DNA of 64,000 nucleotides from Catellatospora paridis (GTDB lineage: Bacteria > Actinomycetota > Actinomycetes > Mycobacteriales > Micromonosporaceae). The notes beneath the pieces are model-generated. The model saw nothing but the letters and a program-made list of their open reading frames with translations. It was not told the DNA's origin and made no database searches. Shown here piece by piece: positions 35,861 through 44,516 of the stretch. The first letter of the stretch is position 1. Each line of letters begins with the position of its first letter. The DNA lies in NCBI RefSeq assembly GCF_009720365.1, contig NZ_ML769314.1, positions 735,264 to 799,263 of the forward strand, read 5' to 3'. The translations under genes and the position numbers were made by a program.

Positions 35861-36865
35861 ATGCCTGCCGTTACCGTCGATGACCTGTTGGTGCTGCCCC
35901 GGGTGCCCGTGCCGGGCGAGGCCGCGGTCGAGCGGAAGGTCACGTCGGTGACCGCCGCGCCGTCGGGGTTCGAGGGGGAGGGCTTCCCGGTGCGCCGCGC
36001 GTTCGCCGGTGTCGACCTGAAGGCCCTGGACCCGTTCATTCACATGGACCAGATGGGCGAGGTCGAGTACGCGCCGGGTGAGCCGAAGGGCACCCCGTGG
36101 CACCCGCACCGGGGCTTCGAGACGGTCACCTACCTGCTCGACGGCATCTTCCGGCACCAGGACTCGCACGGCGGCGGCGGCTTGATCTCCGACGGCGACA
36201 CCCAGTGGATGACCGCGGGCAGCGGCCTGCTGCACATCGAGGCTCCGCCGGAGGAGCTGGTCATGTCCGGCGGTCTGTTCCACGGCTTCCAGCTGTGGGT
36301 CAACCTGCCCGCGAAGATGAAGATGTCTGCGCCGCGCTACCAGGACATCCGGGCCGGCCAGGTGTCGCTGCTCAGCTCGCCCGACGGCGGCGTGCTGCTG
36401 CGCGTCATCGCCGGCGACGTGGCCGGGCACCCGGGGCCGGGCGTCACGCACACCCCGATCGCGCTGGTGCACGCCACGCTCGCGCCGGGGGCGCAGCTGC
36501 GGCTGCCGTGGCGGCCGGACTTCAACGCGCTGGTGTACACGCTGGCCGGATCCGGTTCGGTCGGCGCGGACAGGCGGCCGGTGAAGCTGGGCAACCTGGC
36601 CGTGTTCGGGGCCGGTGACGTGATCACCATCGAGGCCGACGCGTCGCAGGAGAGCCGCAACGCGGCCGGCATGGACGTGCTGATCCTCGGCGGGCAGCCG
36701 ATCCGCGAGCCGGTGATGGCGTACGGCCCGTTCGTGATGAACACGAAGGCCGAGCTGGTCCAGGCGTTCGAGGACTACCAGGCGGGCAAGCTGGGCGTCA
36801 TCCCGAGCGAGCCGCGCCGGGTCGACGTGGGCGACGGCGACCACCCGGGCCACGACGTCCTCTGA
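35861..36865 (+). CDS. Pirin family protein 2
   Basis: A 334-residue bicupin of the pirin family. The iron-binding cupin is GTPWHPHRGFETVTYLLDG plus GSGLLHIEAPPEE, and the C-terminal domain has LILGGQPIREPVMAYGPFVM. It is only distantly similar to pirin 1 in this window and has an N-terminal extension with a Val/Pro-rich segment. The ATG at 35861 has AGAGGAGG eight bases upstream. A perfect palindromic terminator follows the stop. Confidence 0.93.
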   Translation: MPAVTVDDLLVLPRVPVPGEAAVERKVTSVTAAPSGFEGEGFPVRRAFAGVDLKALDPFIHMDQMGEVEYAPGEPKGTPWHPHRGFETVTYLLDGIFRHQDSHGGGGLISDGDTQWMTAGSGLLHIEAPPEELVMSGGLFHGFQLWVNLPAKMKMSAPRYQDIRAGQVSLLSSPDGGVLLRVIAGDVAGHPGPGVTHTPIALVHATLAPGAQLRLPWRPDFNALVYTLAGSGSVGADRRPVKLGNLAVFGAGDVITIEADASQESRNAAGMDVLILGGQPIREPVMAYGPFVMNTKAELVQAFEDYQAGKLGVIPSEPRRVDVGDGDHPGHDVL

Positions 36866-36890
36866 GCAGGGCCTTCGGGCCTCATGAGTG

Positions 36891-36937
36891 AGGAAGGGCA
36901 CCTTCTTGACGCTGAGCGTCAAGAAGGTGCCCTTCCT
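36891..36937. terminator. Perfect palindromic repeat/terminator after pirin 2, copy 2 of 2
   Basis: Two 23-base arms (beginning AGGAAGGGCACCTTCTTGAC) are exact complements around a single central G. It lies 25 bases after the pirin 2 stop and 11 bases from the end of a small convergent ORF. Arms and length relate it to the element at 31682. Confidence 0.9.
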
Positions 36938-36948
36938 TCTGTCCGGGT

Positions 36949-37119
36949 TCAGGGGACCGGGGGCAGGGGTGGGAGGGGGACGGGGAGTTCGGGGAGGCCG
37001 GGGATCGGGGGGAGGCTCGGGTCGACGGGCAGGCCGGGTGCGGCGCCGCCGAGCACGATGGAGATCAGGCTGGCCAGCAGGTCGTTGATGCTGGTCAGCA
37101 GTTCGGTGATGGCATCCAC
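36949..37119 (-). CDS. Small Pro-rich protein of 56 aa
   Basis: An ORF from GTG 37119, preceded by AAGGTGG, to TGA 36949. The first 25 residues form an amphipathic or membrane-active helix (AITELLTSINDLLASLISIVL), then GGAAPG and a tail in which 16 of the last 30 residues are proline (PIPGLPELPVPLPPLPP). I do not recognise it. The periodic Leu-Pro tail could be a wall-spanning or binding element. Codon bias matches real genes here. Confidence 0.5.
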   Translation of the reverse strand: MDAITELLTSINDLLASLISIVLGGAAPGLPVDPSLPPIPGLPELPVPLPPLPPVP

Positions 37120-37285
37120 GGGATCCACCTTCCGTATGCGGTCGTGGAGGTGTACGACCGATTAGGACCATTTGATAGCTAATACCCGACATGTGGCAAG
37201 GGTTGACCCGCTTCCGGAGGACCACGGGCGGGGGAGGGTGCTGGCGGCGATCTTTCAGGTCTCTGCTGCCAACACGTCAAAGATT

Positions 37286-37323
37286 GCAAGGCCTTGCGGA
37301 AACATTTCAGTTACCCGTATGTT
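37286..37323 (+). promoter_or_regulatory. Amylopullulanase promoter with LacI/MalR-like operator
   Basis: GCAAGGCCTTGC (37286-37297) is a perfect 12-bp palindrome. It overlaps the -35 TTGCGG (37294-37299), which is followed after 18 bases by the -10 TATGTT (37318-37323). Actinobacterial alpha-amylase genes are known to be controlled by MalR-type LacI repressors at TTGCAAG/CTTGCAA sites, so maltose control is likely. No malR gene is in the window. Confidence 0.6.
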
Positions 37324-37377
37324 GCGGCTGTTGCTCGTGTGACGCCCCCGACACTTCACCCCTCCCGGAGAAGGCCC

Positions 37378-40300
37378 ATGGCAGCCCTACGCGCCCTCGT
37401 GCGCCCGGCACTTCGCAAAGAGTTGAGAACCACCCGGACCCTCCTGATCGGACTGCTCGCCCTGGTGTTGGCCGCGGCCCCGTTCGCGGTGGTCCGCGGG
37501 CTGACCGGCGGCGGCCCCGCGCAGTGGGTGCAGGCCGGTGACACCTACTGGGCCGACGAGCCCGCGGCGGCGGCGCTCGCCGCGGCCGGTGCGCCGCAGC
37601 GCAAGGCGGAGCAGTTCTACTTCGTGCTGCCGGACCGCTTCGCCAACGGAGACCCCCGCAACGACAAAGGCGGCCTGTCCGGCGACCGGCTCAAGACCGG
37701 CCTGGACAAGACGGACAAGGGCTTCTACCACGGCGGCGACCTGGCCGGCCTGATCGACAAGCTGGACTACGTCGAGGGCCTGGGCACCACCGCGATCTGG
37801 CTCGCGCCGGTGTTCCAGAACCGGCCGGTGCAGGGGGTCGGCGCGGACGCCTCGGCGGGCTACCACGGCTACTGGATCACCGACTTCACCCAGGTCGACC
37901 CGCACTTCGGCACCAACGCGGACCTGAAGAAGCTGGTCAAGCTCGCGCACCAGCGCGGCATCAAGATCTACCTCGACGTCATCGTGAACCACACCGCCGA
38001 CGTCATCGCGTACGAGGAGAACCAGTACTCCTACGTGGACAAGAAGACCAGCCCGTACACCGACGCGCAGGGGCGGGCGTTCGAGGACGTCAACTACGCC
38101 GACGGCAGGAACGGGTTCCCGAAGACGGACGGCACGTCGATGCCGTACACCCCCGTCTTCAAGAGTCCTGCCGACGCGAAGGCCAAGACGCCCGCGTGGC
38201 TGAACGACCCGACGATGTACCACAACCGCGGCGACTCCACCTTCTCCGGTGAGAACAGCACGTACGGCGACTTCTTCGGCCTGGACGACCTGTGGACCGA
38301 GCGGCCCGAGGTGGTCCGCGGCATGACCGAGGTCTACTCGGACTGGATCGAGTCCACCGGCGTGGACGGCTTCCGCCTGGACACCGCCAAGCACGTGAAC
38401 ATGGAGTTCTGGCCGCAGTTCAGCCAGGGCATCGCGGTCAACGCCCGCAAGGCCGGCAAGCCGGACTTCTTCATGTTCGGCGAGGTCTACTCGGCCGACC
38501 CGACGGTCATGTCGAGCTACGTGCGGCAGGGCCGCCTGCAGGCGACGCTGGACTTCGGCTTCCAGGCCGCCGCGCAGGGCTTCGTCACCGGCGGCTCCGG
38601 CCAGGGTCTGGCCGACGTGTACGCCGCCGACGGCATGTACACCTCGCCCGGCACCGACGCGTCCACCCTGCCGACCTTCCTCGGCAACCACGACATGGGC
38701 CGCATCGGCACGTTCATCCGCAACGTCGAGGCGGACGCCGCGGCCGCGCTGCAGCGCGACAGGCTCGCGCACGAGCTGATGTTCCTGACCCGCGGCCAGC
38801 CGGTCGTCTACTCCGGTGACGAGCAGGGCTTCACCGGCAACGGCGGGGACAAGGACGCCCGGCAGGACATGTTCGCCAGCCAGGTCGCCGACTACCTCGA
38901 CGACGACCTGCTCGGCACCGACCGCACCCACGCCTCCGACTCCTTCGACACCGCGCACCCGCTCTACCGCGCGATCGCCGAGCTGGGCGCGCTGCGCAAG
39001 GCGCACCCGGCGCTGCGCGACGGCGTGCAGGTGACCCGGCACGCGGGCGACGGCGTGTTCGCCTTCTCCCGCATCGACCCGGCACAGCGTTTCGAATACC
39101 TGGTGGCCTCGAACAGCGGCACCGCACCGAAAACCGTCACCGTGGACACCGCGACGGCGGGTGCGGCGTTCGGGCAGCTCTACCCTGCGGTGGGCGACGG
39201 CGCGACAGCCGGCGCGGACGGCAAGGTCACCATCACGGTCCCGGCGCTGTCCAGCATCGTGCTGCGCGCCGGCCGGGCCCTGCCGAGCGCGGGCGACCCG
39301 CAGGTCGCGATCACCTCCCCGGCGGCGGGCGCGAAGGTGGCCACCCGGGCCGCCGTCACCGCCCGCGTCACCGGCGACCCCCTGTCCACGGTCACCTTCG
39401 CGGCGCAGGTCGGCGACGGCCCGTGGAAGCTGCTCGGCACGTCGAACGCCGTCGGCGAGCACACCGTGCACCACGACCTGACCGGCCTGGCCGGCGGCAC
39501 GACCGTCACCTACAAGGCCGTCGTGCGCGACAGCACGGGCCGCACCGCGTCGACGACCAGCGCCATCACCGTGGCCTCGCTCGCGCAGGCCGCGCAGCGC
39601 GAGTACGTGCTGGTGCACTACCAGCGCGGCGACGGCGACTACGACCCGTGGGGGCTCTACACCTGGGGCGACGTCGACGGGTCGATGCAGCACCCGTGGC
39701 CGCAGGGCCAGCCGTTCGCCGGGCAGGACTCCTACGGCCGGTTCGCCTGGGTGAAGGTCAAGCCGGGCGCGACGAACGTCGGCTTCCTCGTGGTCAACGG
39801 CTCGGGCGGCAAGGACGTCGAGGCCGACCGCAGCGTCGACCCGAGCCGGGTCGGCGAGATCTGGCTGAAATCCGGCGACGCGGCCGTCTACACCTCGCGC
39901 GCCGCGGCCACCGGCAAGGTCGACATGCACTACCGCCGGACCGACGGCAATTACGCGGGCTGGGGCCTGCACCTGTGGGGCGACGGCCTGGCCGCCGGGG
40001 CGGGCACCGACTGGTCCGCGCCCCGCCAGCCGGACGGGACGGACGCTTTCGGCGCACACTGGAGTGTGCCCGTCGGCGACGTGACCAAGCCCGTGAACTT
40101 CATAGTGCACCAAGGTGACGCGAAGGACCCGAACGCCGATCTCGCCATGGACATGGGCGTCGGCGAGGCATGGATCGCGTCCGGCGACGCCACCGTGCAC
40201 CCGACCCGGGCCGCTGCCGAGCACACCGCGGTGCTGCACTACCGCCGGGCCGACGGCAACTACGACGGCTGGGGCCTGCACCTGTGGGACGGCAACGCCA

Positions 40301-43122
40301 ACCCGGTCGAGTGGGGCAGCCCGATGCTGCCGACCGGCACGGACTCCTTCGGCGCGTACTGGCGGATCCCGCTGGTCGACGGCGCGACCGGGGTCAACTA
40401 CATCATCCACAAGGGTGACGAGAAGGACCTGCCGACCGACCAGCGGCTGAACCTCGCCACGTTCGGCAACGAGGCGTGGATCCTGTCCGGGCAGCAGGCC
40501 TACCTGCGGCCGTCGGTCAAGGGCGCGGCGCTGGACATCGACCTGACCAGGTCGTCCGCGCAGTGGCTGGACCGGGGCACCATCGCCTGGCCCAAGAAGG
40601 ACCCCGACGGCAAGGTGTACGACCTGGTCGTCGCCCCGAACGGCGGACTGTCCGTGGTGGACGGGGCGCTGGCCGGCGACTTCACCAAGATCCGGCTGTC
40701 GGCGTCGGGCGGCCTGTCCGAGGCGCAGCGGCAGAAGTTCCCGCACCTGTGGGCGTACGGCGCGTTCGACGTGAACGCCACGCTGGCGAGCATCAAGAAC
40801 GCGCTGCGCGGGCAGCTCGTGGTCGCCGAGAGCGACCACGAGGGCAGGCTGTTGTCGGCGACCGGGGTGCAGATCCCGGGCGCGCTCGACGACGTCTACT
40901 CCGCCGCGACCAAGGCGGTGCTCGGCCCGGTGTTCGCCAAGGGGCGGCCCAGCCTGGCACTGTGGGCGCCGACCGCGAAGGACGTGAAACTCCAGCTGTT
41001 CGACACCCCGTCGGCGACGCCGCAGACCGTGTCGATGCTCCGCGATGACAACACCGGCGTGTGGAAGGTCACCGGGTCCGGCGACTGGACCGGCAAGTAC
41101 TACCGGTTCCAGGTCAGCGTGTGGCAGCCCGCCAAGGGGCAGGTCGTCACCGCGTCGGTGACCGACCCGTACGCCGTCGCGCTGTCGGCGAACTCGACGC
41201 ACAGCCAGCTGATCGACCTGGCCAAGCTGCCGGGCGCGGCGGTGAAGGCCCCGTCCTACACGGGCCGGGCGCAGATCCAGGAGCTGTCGGTGCGGGACTT
41301 CTCCGTCGCGGACAGCACGGTGCCGCAGGACCGGCGGGGTACGTACGCCGCCTTCACCGACCCGCAGACCGCGGGCATGCGGCACCTGAAGTCGCTGGCC
41401 GACGCCGGGGTCTCGCACCTGCACCTGCTGCCGGTGTTCGACTTCGCGACGATCCCCGAGAAGCGGACCGACCAGCAGCAGCCCGCCTGCGACCTGCCGT
41501 CGCTGGCCCGGGACTCGTCCCAGCAGCAGGAGTGCGTCGGCGCGGTCGCCGCGACCGACGGCTACAACTGGGGCTACGACCCGCTGCACTACACCGTGCC
41601 CGAGGGCGGCTACGCGACCGATCCGGAAGGCAAGGCGCGCAACGTCGAGTTCCAGTCCATGGTGGACGGCATCCACCGGGCCGGGCTGCGGGTGGTGCTG
41701 GACGTCGTCTACAACCACACCTCGGCCGCGGGCGACGACCCGAAGTCGGTGCTGGACCGGATCGTGCCCGGCTACTACCAGCGGCTGCTGGAGGACGGCA
41801 CGGTGGCCAACTCCACCTGCTGCGCCAACACCGCGCCCGAGAACGCGATGATGGGCAAGCTGGTGGTGGACTCGCTGGTCACCTGGGCGAAGACGTACCG
41901 GGTGGACGGGTTCCGGTTCGATCTGATGGGTCACCACCCCAAGCAGAACCTGCTCGACGTGCGGGCGGCGCTGGACAAGCTCACCCTGGCCAAGGACGGG
42001 GTCGACGGCAGGGCGATCCTGCTCTACGGCGAGGGCTGGAACTTCGGCGAGGTCGCGAACGACGCCCGGTTCGAGCAGGCCACCCAGGCCAACATGGCGG
42101 GCACCGGCATCGCCACGTTCAACGACCGGCTGCGTGACGCCGTGCGCGGCGGCGGGCCGTTCGACGACAACCCGCGGGTCCAGGGCTTCGCGTCCGGGCT
42201 GTTCACCGACCCCAACGGGGACGCGGTCAACGGCACGGCCGCGCAGCAGAAGGCGCGGCTGCTGCACCAGCAGGACCAGATCAAGGTCGGTCTGACCGGC
42301 AACCTGGCCGGGTTCACCTTCACGGACTCGGCAGGCAACAAGGTCAGCGGCGCGGAGGTGGACTACAACGGCGCGCCTGCCGGATACACCAAGGCCCCGG
42401 CGGAGGCCATCACGTACGTCGACGCGCACGACAACGAGATCCTGTTCGACGCGCTGGCCTACAAGCTGCCCGCGGCCACCCCGGCGCTGGACCGGGCCCG
42501 GGCGCAGGTGCTGGCGCTGTCGACGGTGGTGCTCAGTCAGGGCACCGGGTTCGTCACCGCGGGCTCGGACCTGCTGCGCAGCAAGTCGCTGGACCGCAAC
42601 TCGTACAACTCCGGCGACTGGTTCAACGCCATCCGCTGGGACTGCGCGAGCGGCAACGGGTTCGGCCTCGGCCTTCCCCCGGCGGCCGACAACGAGAGCA
42701 AGTGGGCGTACGCCAAGCCGCTGCTGGCGGATCCGTCGCTAGTGCCCTCCTGCGAGGCGATCAACCTCGCCGGGGAGCGGTTCGCGGAACTGCTGCGGGT
42801 CCGTGCGTCCAGCCCGCTGTTCTCCCTGCGTACGCAGGCCGAGGTGCAGCAGGCGGTGTCGTTCCCGCTGTCCGGGGCGGCCGAGACCCCGGGCGTGATC
42901 ACCATGGTGATCAAGAAGGACGGCAAGACGGTCGTGGTGGTCTTCAACGCCACGACGTCGAGCACCACGCAGACGGTCGCGTCGCTGAAGAACGCGCGGC
43001 TGGGCCTGCACCCGGTGCTGGCCGCCTCGGTCGACCCGCTGGTGCGCCAGTCCGGGTACGCCCCGGTCACGGGCGCGTTCACGGTGCCGGGCCGTACCGT
43101 GGCGGTGTTCGTCACGAAGTGA
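37378..43122 (+). CDS. Secreted bifunctional alpha-amylase/pullulanase
   Basis: A 1,914-residue protein, two enzymes in one chain. A signal peptide or anchor (TRTLLIGLLALVLAAAPFAV) is followed by a GH13 alpha-amylase domain (about 75-620) with catalytic D335, E369 and D439 (GFRLDTAKH, GEVYS, GNHDMGR); an Ig-like domain (about 640-735); three CBM41/PUD starch-binding modules (about 742-1050, each starting HY(Q/R)R.DG(D/N)Y); a CBM48-like region; and a pullulanase-type GH13 (YNWGYDPLHYTVPEGGY) with D1515, E1552 and D1685. It would cut both 1,4 and 1,6 bonds in starch or glycogen. The ATG follows GGAGAAGG. Confidence 0.95.
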   Translation: MAALRALVRPALRKELRTTRTLLIGLLALVLAAAPFAVVRGLTGGGPAQWVQAGDTYWADEPAAAALAAAGAPQRKAEQFYFVLPDRFANGDPRNDKGGLSGDRLKTGLDKTDKGFYHGGDLAGLIDKLDYVEGLGTTAIWLAPVFQNRPVQGVGADASAGYHGYWITDFTQVDPHFGTNADLKKLVKLAHQRGIKIYLDVIVNHTADVIAYEENQYSYVDKKTSPYTDAQGRAFEDVNYADGRNGFPKTDGTSMPYTPVFKSPADAKAKTPAWLNDPTMYHNRGDSTFSGENSTYGDFFGLDDLWTERPEVVRGMTEVYSDWIESTGVDGFRLDTAKHVNMEFWPQFSQGIAVNARKAGKPDFFMFGEVYSADPTVMSSYVRQGRLQATLDFGFQAAAQGFVTGGSGQGLADVYAADGMYTSPGTDASTLPTFLGNHDMGRIGTFIRNVEADAAAALQRDRLAHELMFLTRGQPVVYSGDEQGFTGNGGDKDARQDMFASQVADYLDDDLLGTDRTHASDSFDTAHPLYRAIAELGALRKAHPALRDGVQVTRHAGDGVFAFSRIDPAQRFEYLVASNSGTAPKTVTVDTATAGAAFGQLYPAVGDGATAGADGKVTITVPALSSIVLRAGRALPSAGDPQVAITSPAAGAKVATRAAVTARVTGDPLSTVTFAAQVGDGPWKLLGTSNAVGEHTVHHDLTGLAGGTTVTYKAVVRDSTGRTASTTSAITVASLAQAAQREYVLVHYQRGDGDYDPWGLYTWGDVDGSMQHPWPQGQPFAGQDSYGRFAWVKVKPGATNVGFLVVNGSGGKDVEADRSVDPSRVGEIWLKSGDAAVYTSRAAATGKVDMHYRRTDGNYAGWGLHLWGDGLAAGAGTDWSAPRQPDGTDAFGAHWSVPVGDVTKPVNFIVHQGDAKDPNADLAMDMGVGEAWIASGDATVHPTRAAAEHTAVLHYRRADGNYDGWGLHLWDGNANPVEWGSPMLPTGTDSFGAYWRIPLVDGATGVNYIIHKGDEKDLPTDQRLNLATFGNEAWILSGQQAYLRPSVKGAALDIDLTRSSAQWLDRGTIAWPKKDPDGKVYDLVVAPNGGLSVVDGALAGDFTKIRLSASGGLSEAQRQKFPHLWAYGAFDVNATLASIKNALRGQLVVAESDHEGRLLSATGVQIPGALDDVYSAATKAVLGPVFAKGRPSLALWAPTAKDVKLQLFDTPSATPQTVSMLRDDNTGVWKVTGSGDWTGKYYRFQVSVWQPAKGQVVTASVTDPYAVALSANSTHSQLIDLAKLPGAAVKAPSYTGRAQIQELSVRDFSVADSTVPQDRRGTYAAFTDPQTAGMRHLKSLADAGVSHLHLLPVFDFATIPEKRTDQQQPACDLPSLARDSSQQQECVGAVAATDGYNWGYDPLHYTVPEGGYATDPEGKARNVEFQSMVDGIHRAGLRVVLDVVYNHTSAAGDDPKSVLDRIVPGYYQRLLEDGTVANSTCCANTAPENAMMGKLVVDSLVTWAKTYRVDGFRFDLMGHHPKQNLLDVRAALDKLTLAKDGVDGRAILLYGEGWNFGEVANDARFEQATQANMAGTGIATFNDRLRDAVRGGGPFDDNPRVQGFASGLFTDPNGDAVNGTAAQQKARLLHQQDQIKVGLTGNLAGFTFTDSAGNKVSGAEVDYNGAPAGYTKAPAEAITYVDAHDNEILFDALAYKLPAATPALDRARAQVLALSTVVLSQGTGFVTAGSDLLRSKSLDRNSYNSGDWFNAIRWDCASGNGFGLGLPPAADNESKWAYAKPLLADPSLVPSCEAINLAGERFAELLRVRASSPLFSLRTQAEVQQAVSFPLSGAAETPGVITMVIKKDGKTVVVVFNATTSSTTQTVASLKNARLGLHPVLAASVDPLVRQSGYAPVTGAFTVPGRTVAVFVTK

Positions 43123-43180
43123 CGCGGAGTGGGGGCGGACCGTCGTGTGCGGTCCGCCCCCACCTGTGTTCAGGGCCGGA

Positions 43181-43765
43181 TCAGGGGCAGCCGGGTCCCG
43201 TGGACGGGCGGATGCACGTGTCGGTGCCGGTGCCGCCGTCATTGGTGTTCGTGCCGTCGCCGCCGTTGAGCAGGTCGTTGTTGGCGCCGCCGAACTGGCT
43301 GTCGTTGCCGCCCCCGCCCAGCAGGTAGTCCTCGCCGTTCCCGCCGATCAGGACGTCGGCGCCGGCGTCGCCGCGCAGGTAGTCGTTGCCGTCGGCCCCT
43401 TCGAGGGTGTCCGCGCCGTCGCCGCCGACGAGGTAGTCCGCGCCCGCGTTGCCGCACAGCAGGTCAGCGCCGCCGCGGCCGTCGATGTAGTCGTTGCCGC
43501 CCAGCCCGAAGATCACATCGACGCCCGGGGTGCCGACGATGTAGTCGGCGCCGTTGGTGCCGACCCTGGTCGGCGTGGCCGTCGCACAGGTCACCAGGGC
43601 CGACGCGGCCTGCTGCCCGGCGTTGGACCCGTCATCGGGGACCAGCGCGCCGGCCGTGGTCGGCCCGGCCAGGCCGCCCGCCAGCATGCCGGCCGCGACC
43701 ATCAATCCGGCCGCCGCCGCGCGCGTCCATCCACGGCGACCTTGGAACACACTCTTCGCGAGCAT
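43181..43765 (-). CDS. Secreted RTX-type calcium-binding repeat protein
   Basis: A 194-residue protein. Residues 1-42 are a Sec signal peptide (basic start, AAAAGLMVAAGMLAGGLAG, cleavage after TAGA). From about 70 on there are roughly ten nonapeptide repeats of the RTX type (GG-x-G-x-D-x-L/Y), e.g. GGNDYIDGRGGADLLCGNAG and GGDGADTLEGADGNDYLRG, which bind Ca2+ in a beta-roll. No catalytic domain is attached. Cysteines near the start and end may pair. It is convergent with the amylopullulanase gene. Confidence 0.9.
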   Translation of the reverse strand: MLAKSVFQGRRGWTRAAAAGLMVAAGMLAGGLAGPTTAGALVPDDGSNAGQQAASALVTCATATPTRVGTNGADYIVGTPGVDVIFGLGGNDYIDGRGGADLLCGNAGADYLVGGDGADTLEGADGNDYLRGDAGADVLIGGNGEDYLLGGGGNDSQFGGANNDLLNGGDGTNTNDGGTGTDTCIRPSTGPGCP

Positions 43766-43918
43766 CGCTCACCCCCGGGCGGACCGTTCACGCCGGGCGG
43801 TGACCTGCCCCGTGCAGGTCGGCGTGTGTCTTGGCCGTCCGATGTGCTCCAACGCGAAGCCTCTGACCAGGTTACGGCCATGATCTGGACGTATGTCCGG
43901 GCGAGACGGCGCGCCGGG

Positions 43919-44332
43919 TCACGGGTTGTGGGTTGGCGGCGGCATGACGGAGCGGGGCGGGGGAAGGTGCGAGCCGTCGACCAGCGGGCGGTCGCCGACC
44001 GGTTCGGCCAGTTCCAGCCGGTAGGGCGTCGCGGGCATGTCCGGGCACCTGGAAAGTCCGTCGACCCTCGCGATGCGGATGACGACCACGATCCGGTCCG
44101 GCAGGTAGTCGACCTCCGGAGGCTGAATGCGGTCGGTGACGGGTGCGCCGCCCGAGCAGCCGCGCTCGCTGACCAGGATGTCGATGCTCGTCGCGGCCGG
44201 ATCCGGCGGCTCGGCCGAGGCGGCCCGCCACGGGGCCATCGGCTCATCGGGCTCATCGAACTCAGGGAACCCGCAGCCGACCAGCGTGGTGAGCACCGCC
44301 GCCAGCAGCAGCCCGGTCAGTGTCCTTCGCAT
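43919..44332 (-). CDS. Predicted lipoprotein
   Basis: A 137-residue protein. Residues 1-20 form a lipoprotein signal peptide, MRRTLTGLLLAAVLTTLVGC, with the lipobox L-V-G-C and Cys20 as the lipidated residue. The mature part is acidic and Pro-rich (PEFDEPDEP), with two further cysteines (RGCSGG and SRCPDMP) likely to form a disulfide, and a Pro-rich end. I do not recognise a family. The ATG at 44332 follows GGAAGGATGG. Confidence 0.75.
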   Translation of the reverse strand: MRRTLTGLLLAAVLTTLVGCGFPEFDEPDEPMAPWRAASAEPPDPAATSIDILVSERGCSGGAPVTDRIQPPEVDYLPDRIVVVIRIARVDGLSRCPDMPATPYRLELAEPVGDRPLVDGSHLPPPRSVMPPPTHNP

Positions 44333-44353
44333 CTGCCATCCTTCCCGCACGAG

Positions 44354-44387
44354 CAGGGCGGGCGCCCCGTGTGGGACGCCCGCCCTG
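44354..44387. terminator. Strong hairpin between pepP and the lipoprotein gene
   Basis: CAGGGCGGGCG and CGCCCGCCCTG are perfect 11-base complements around a 12-base loop. It follows pepP on the minus strand, after the fourth 57-bp repeat, and precedes the lipoprotein start by 22 bases, so it is a likely terminator of pepP or an attenuator of the lipoprotein gene. Confidence 0.6.
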
Positions 44388-44438
44388 AACATCGAACCCT
44401 GCCCTTCAGACGCAGCGGAGCGCCCGGGCGGATGCCAT

Positions 44439-44495
44439 CGATCATGAAGTTGTGTCAAGGACACGCCGTCGAGCCGTGCCATAAGTTCATGATCG
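44439..44495 (-). repeat. 57-bp palindromic intergenic repeat, copy 4 of 4 (minus strand)
   Basis: Read on the minus strand it begins CGATCATGAACTTATGGCAC and ends CACAACTTCATGATCG. The outermost bases changed together (T..A to C..G), so the ends stay complementary. It lies 21 bases after the pepP stop in the same relative direction as copies 1 and 2. Confidence 0.9.
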
Positions 44496-44516
44496 ACGCG
44501 GGGTGGGTGGGGTGGG

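Noticed and set aside
37387-42429. A 1,680-codon open frame on the minus strand opposite the amylopullulanase gene.
   Set aside because: It is a shadow of the strongly biased plus-strand gene; its product is Val/Arg/Gly-rich without domains, while the plus frame has two complete GH13 domains.
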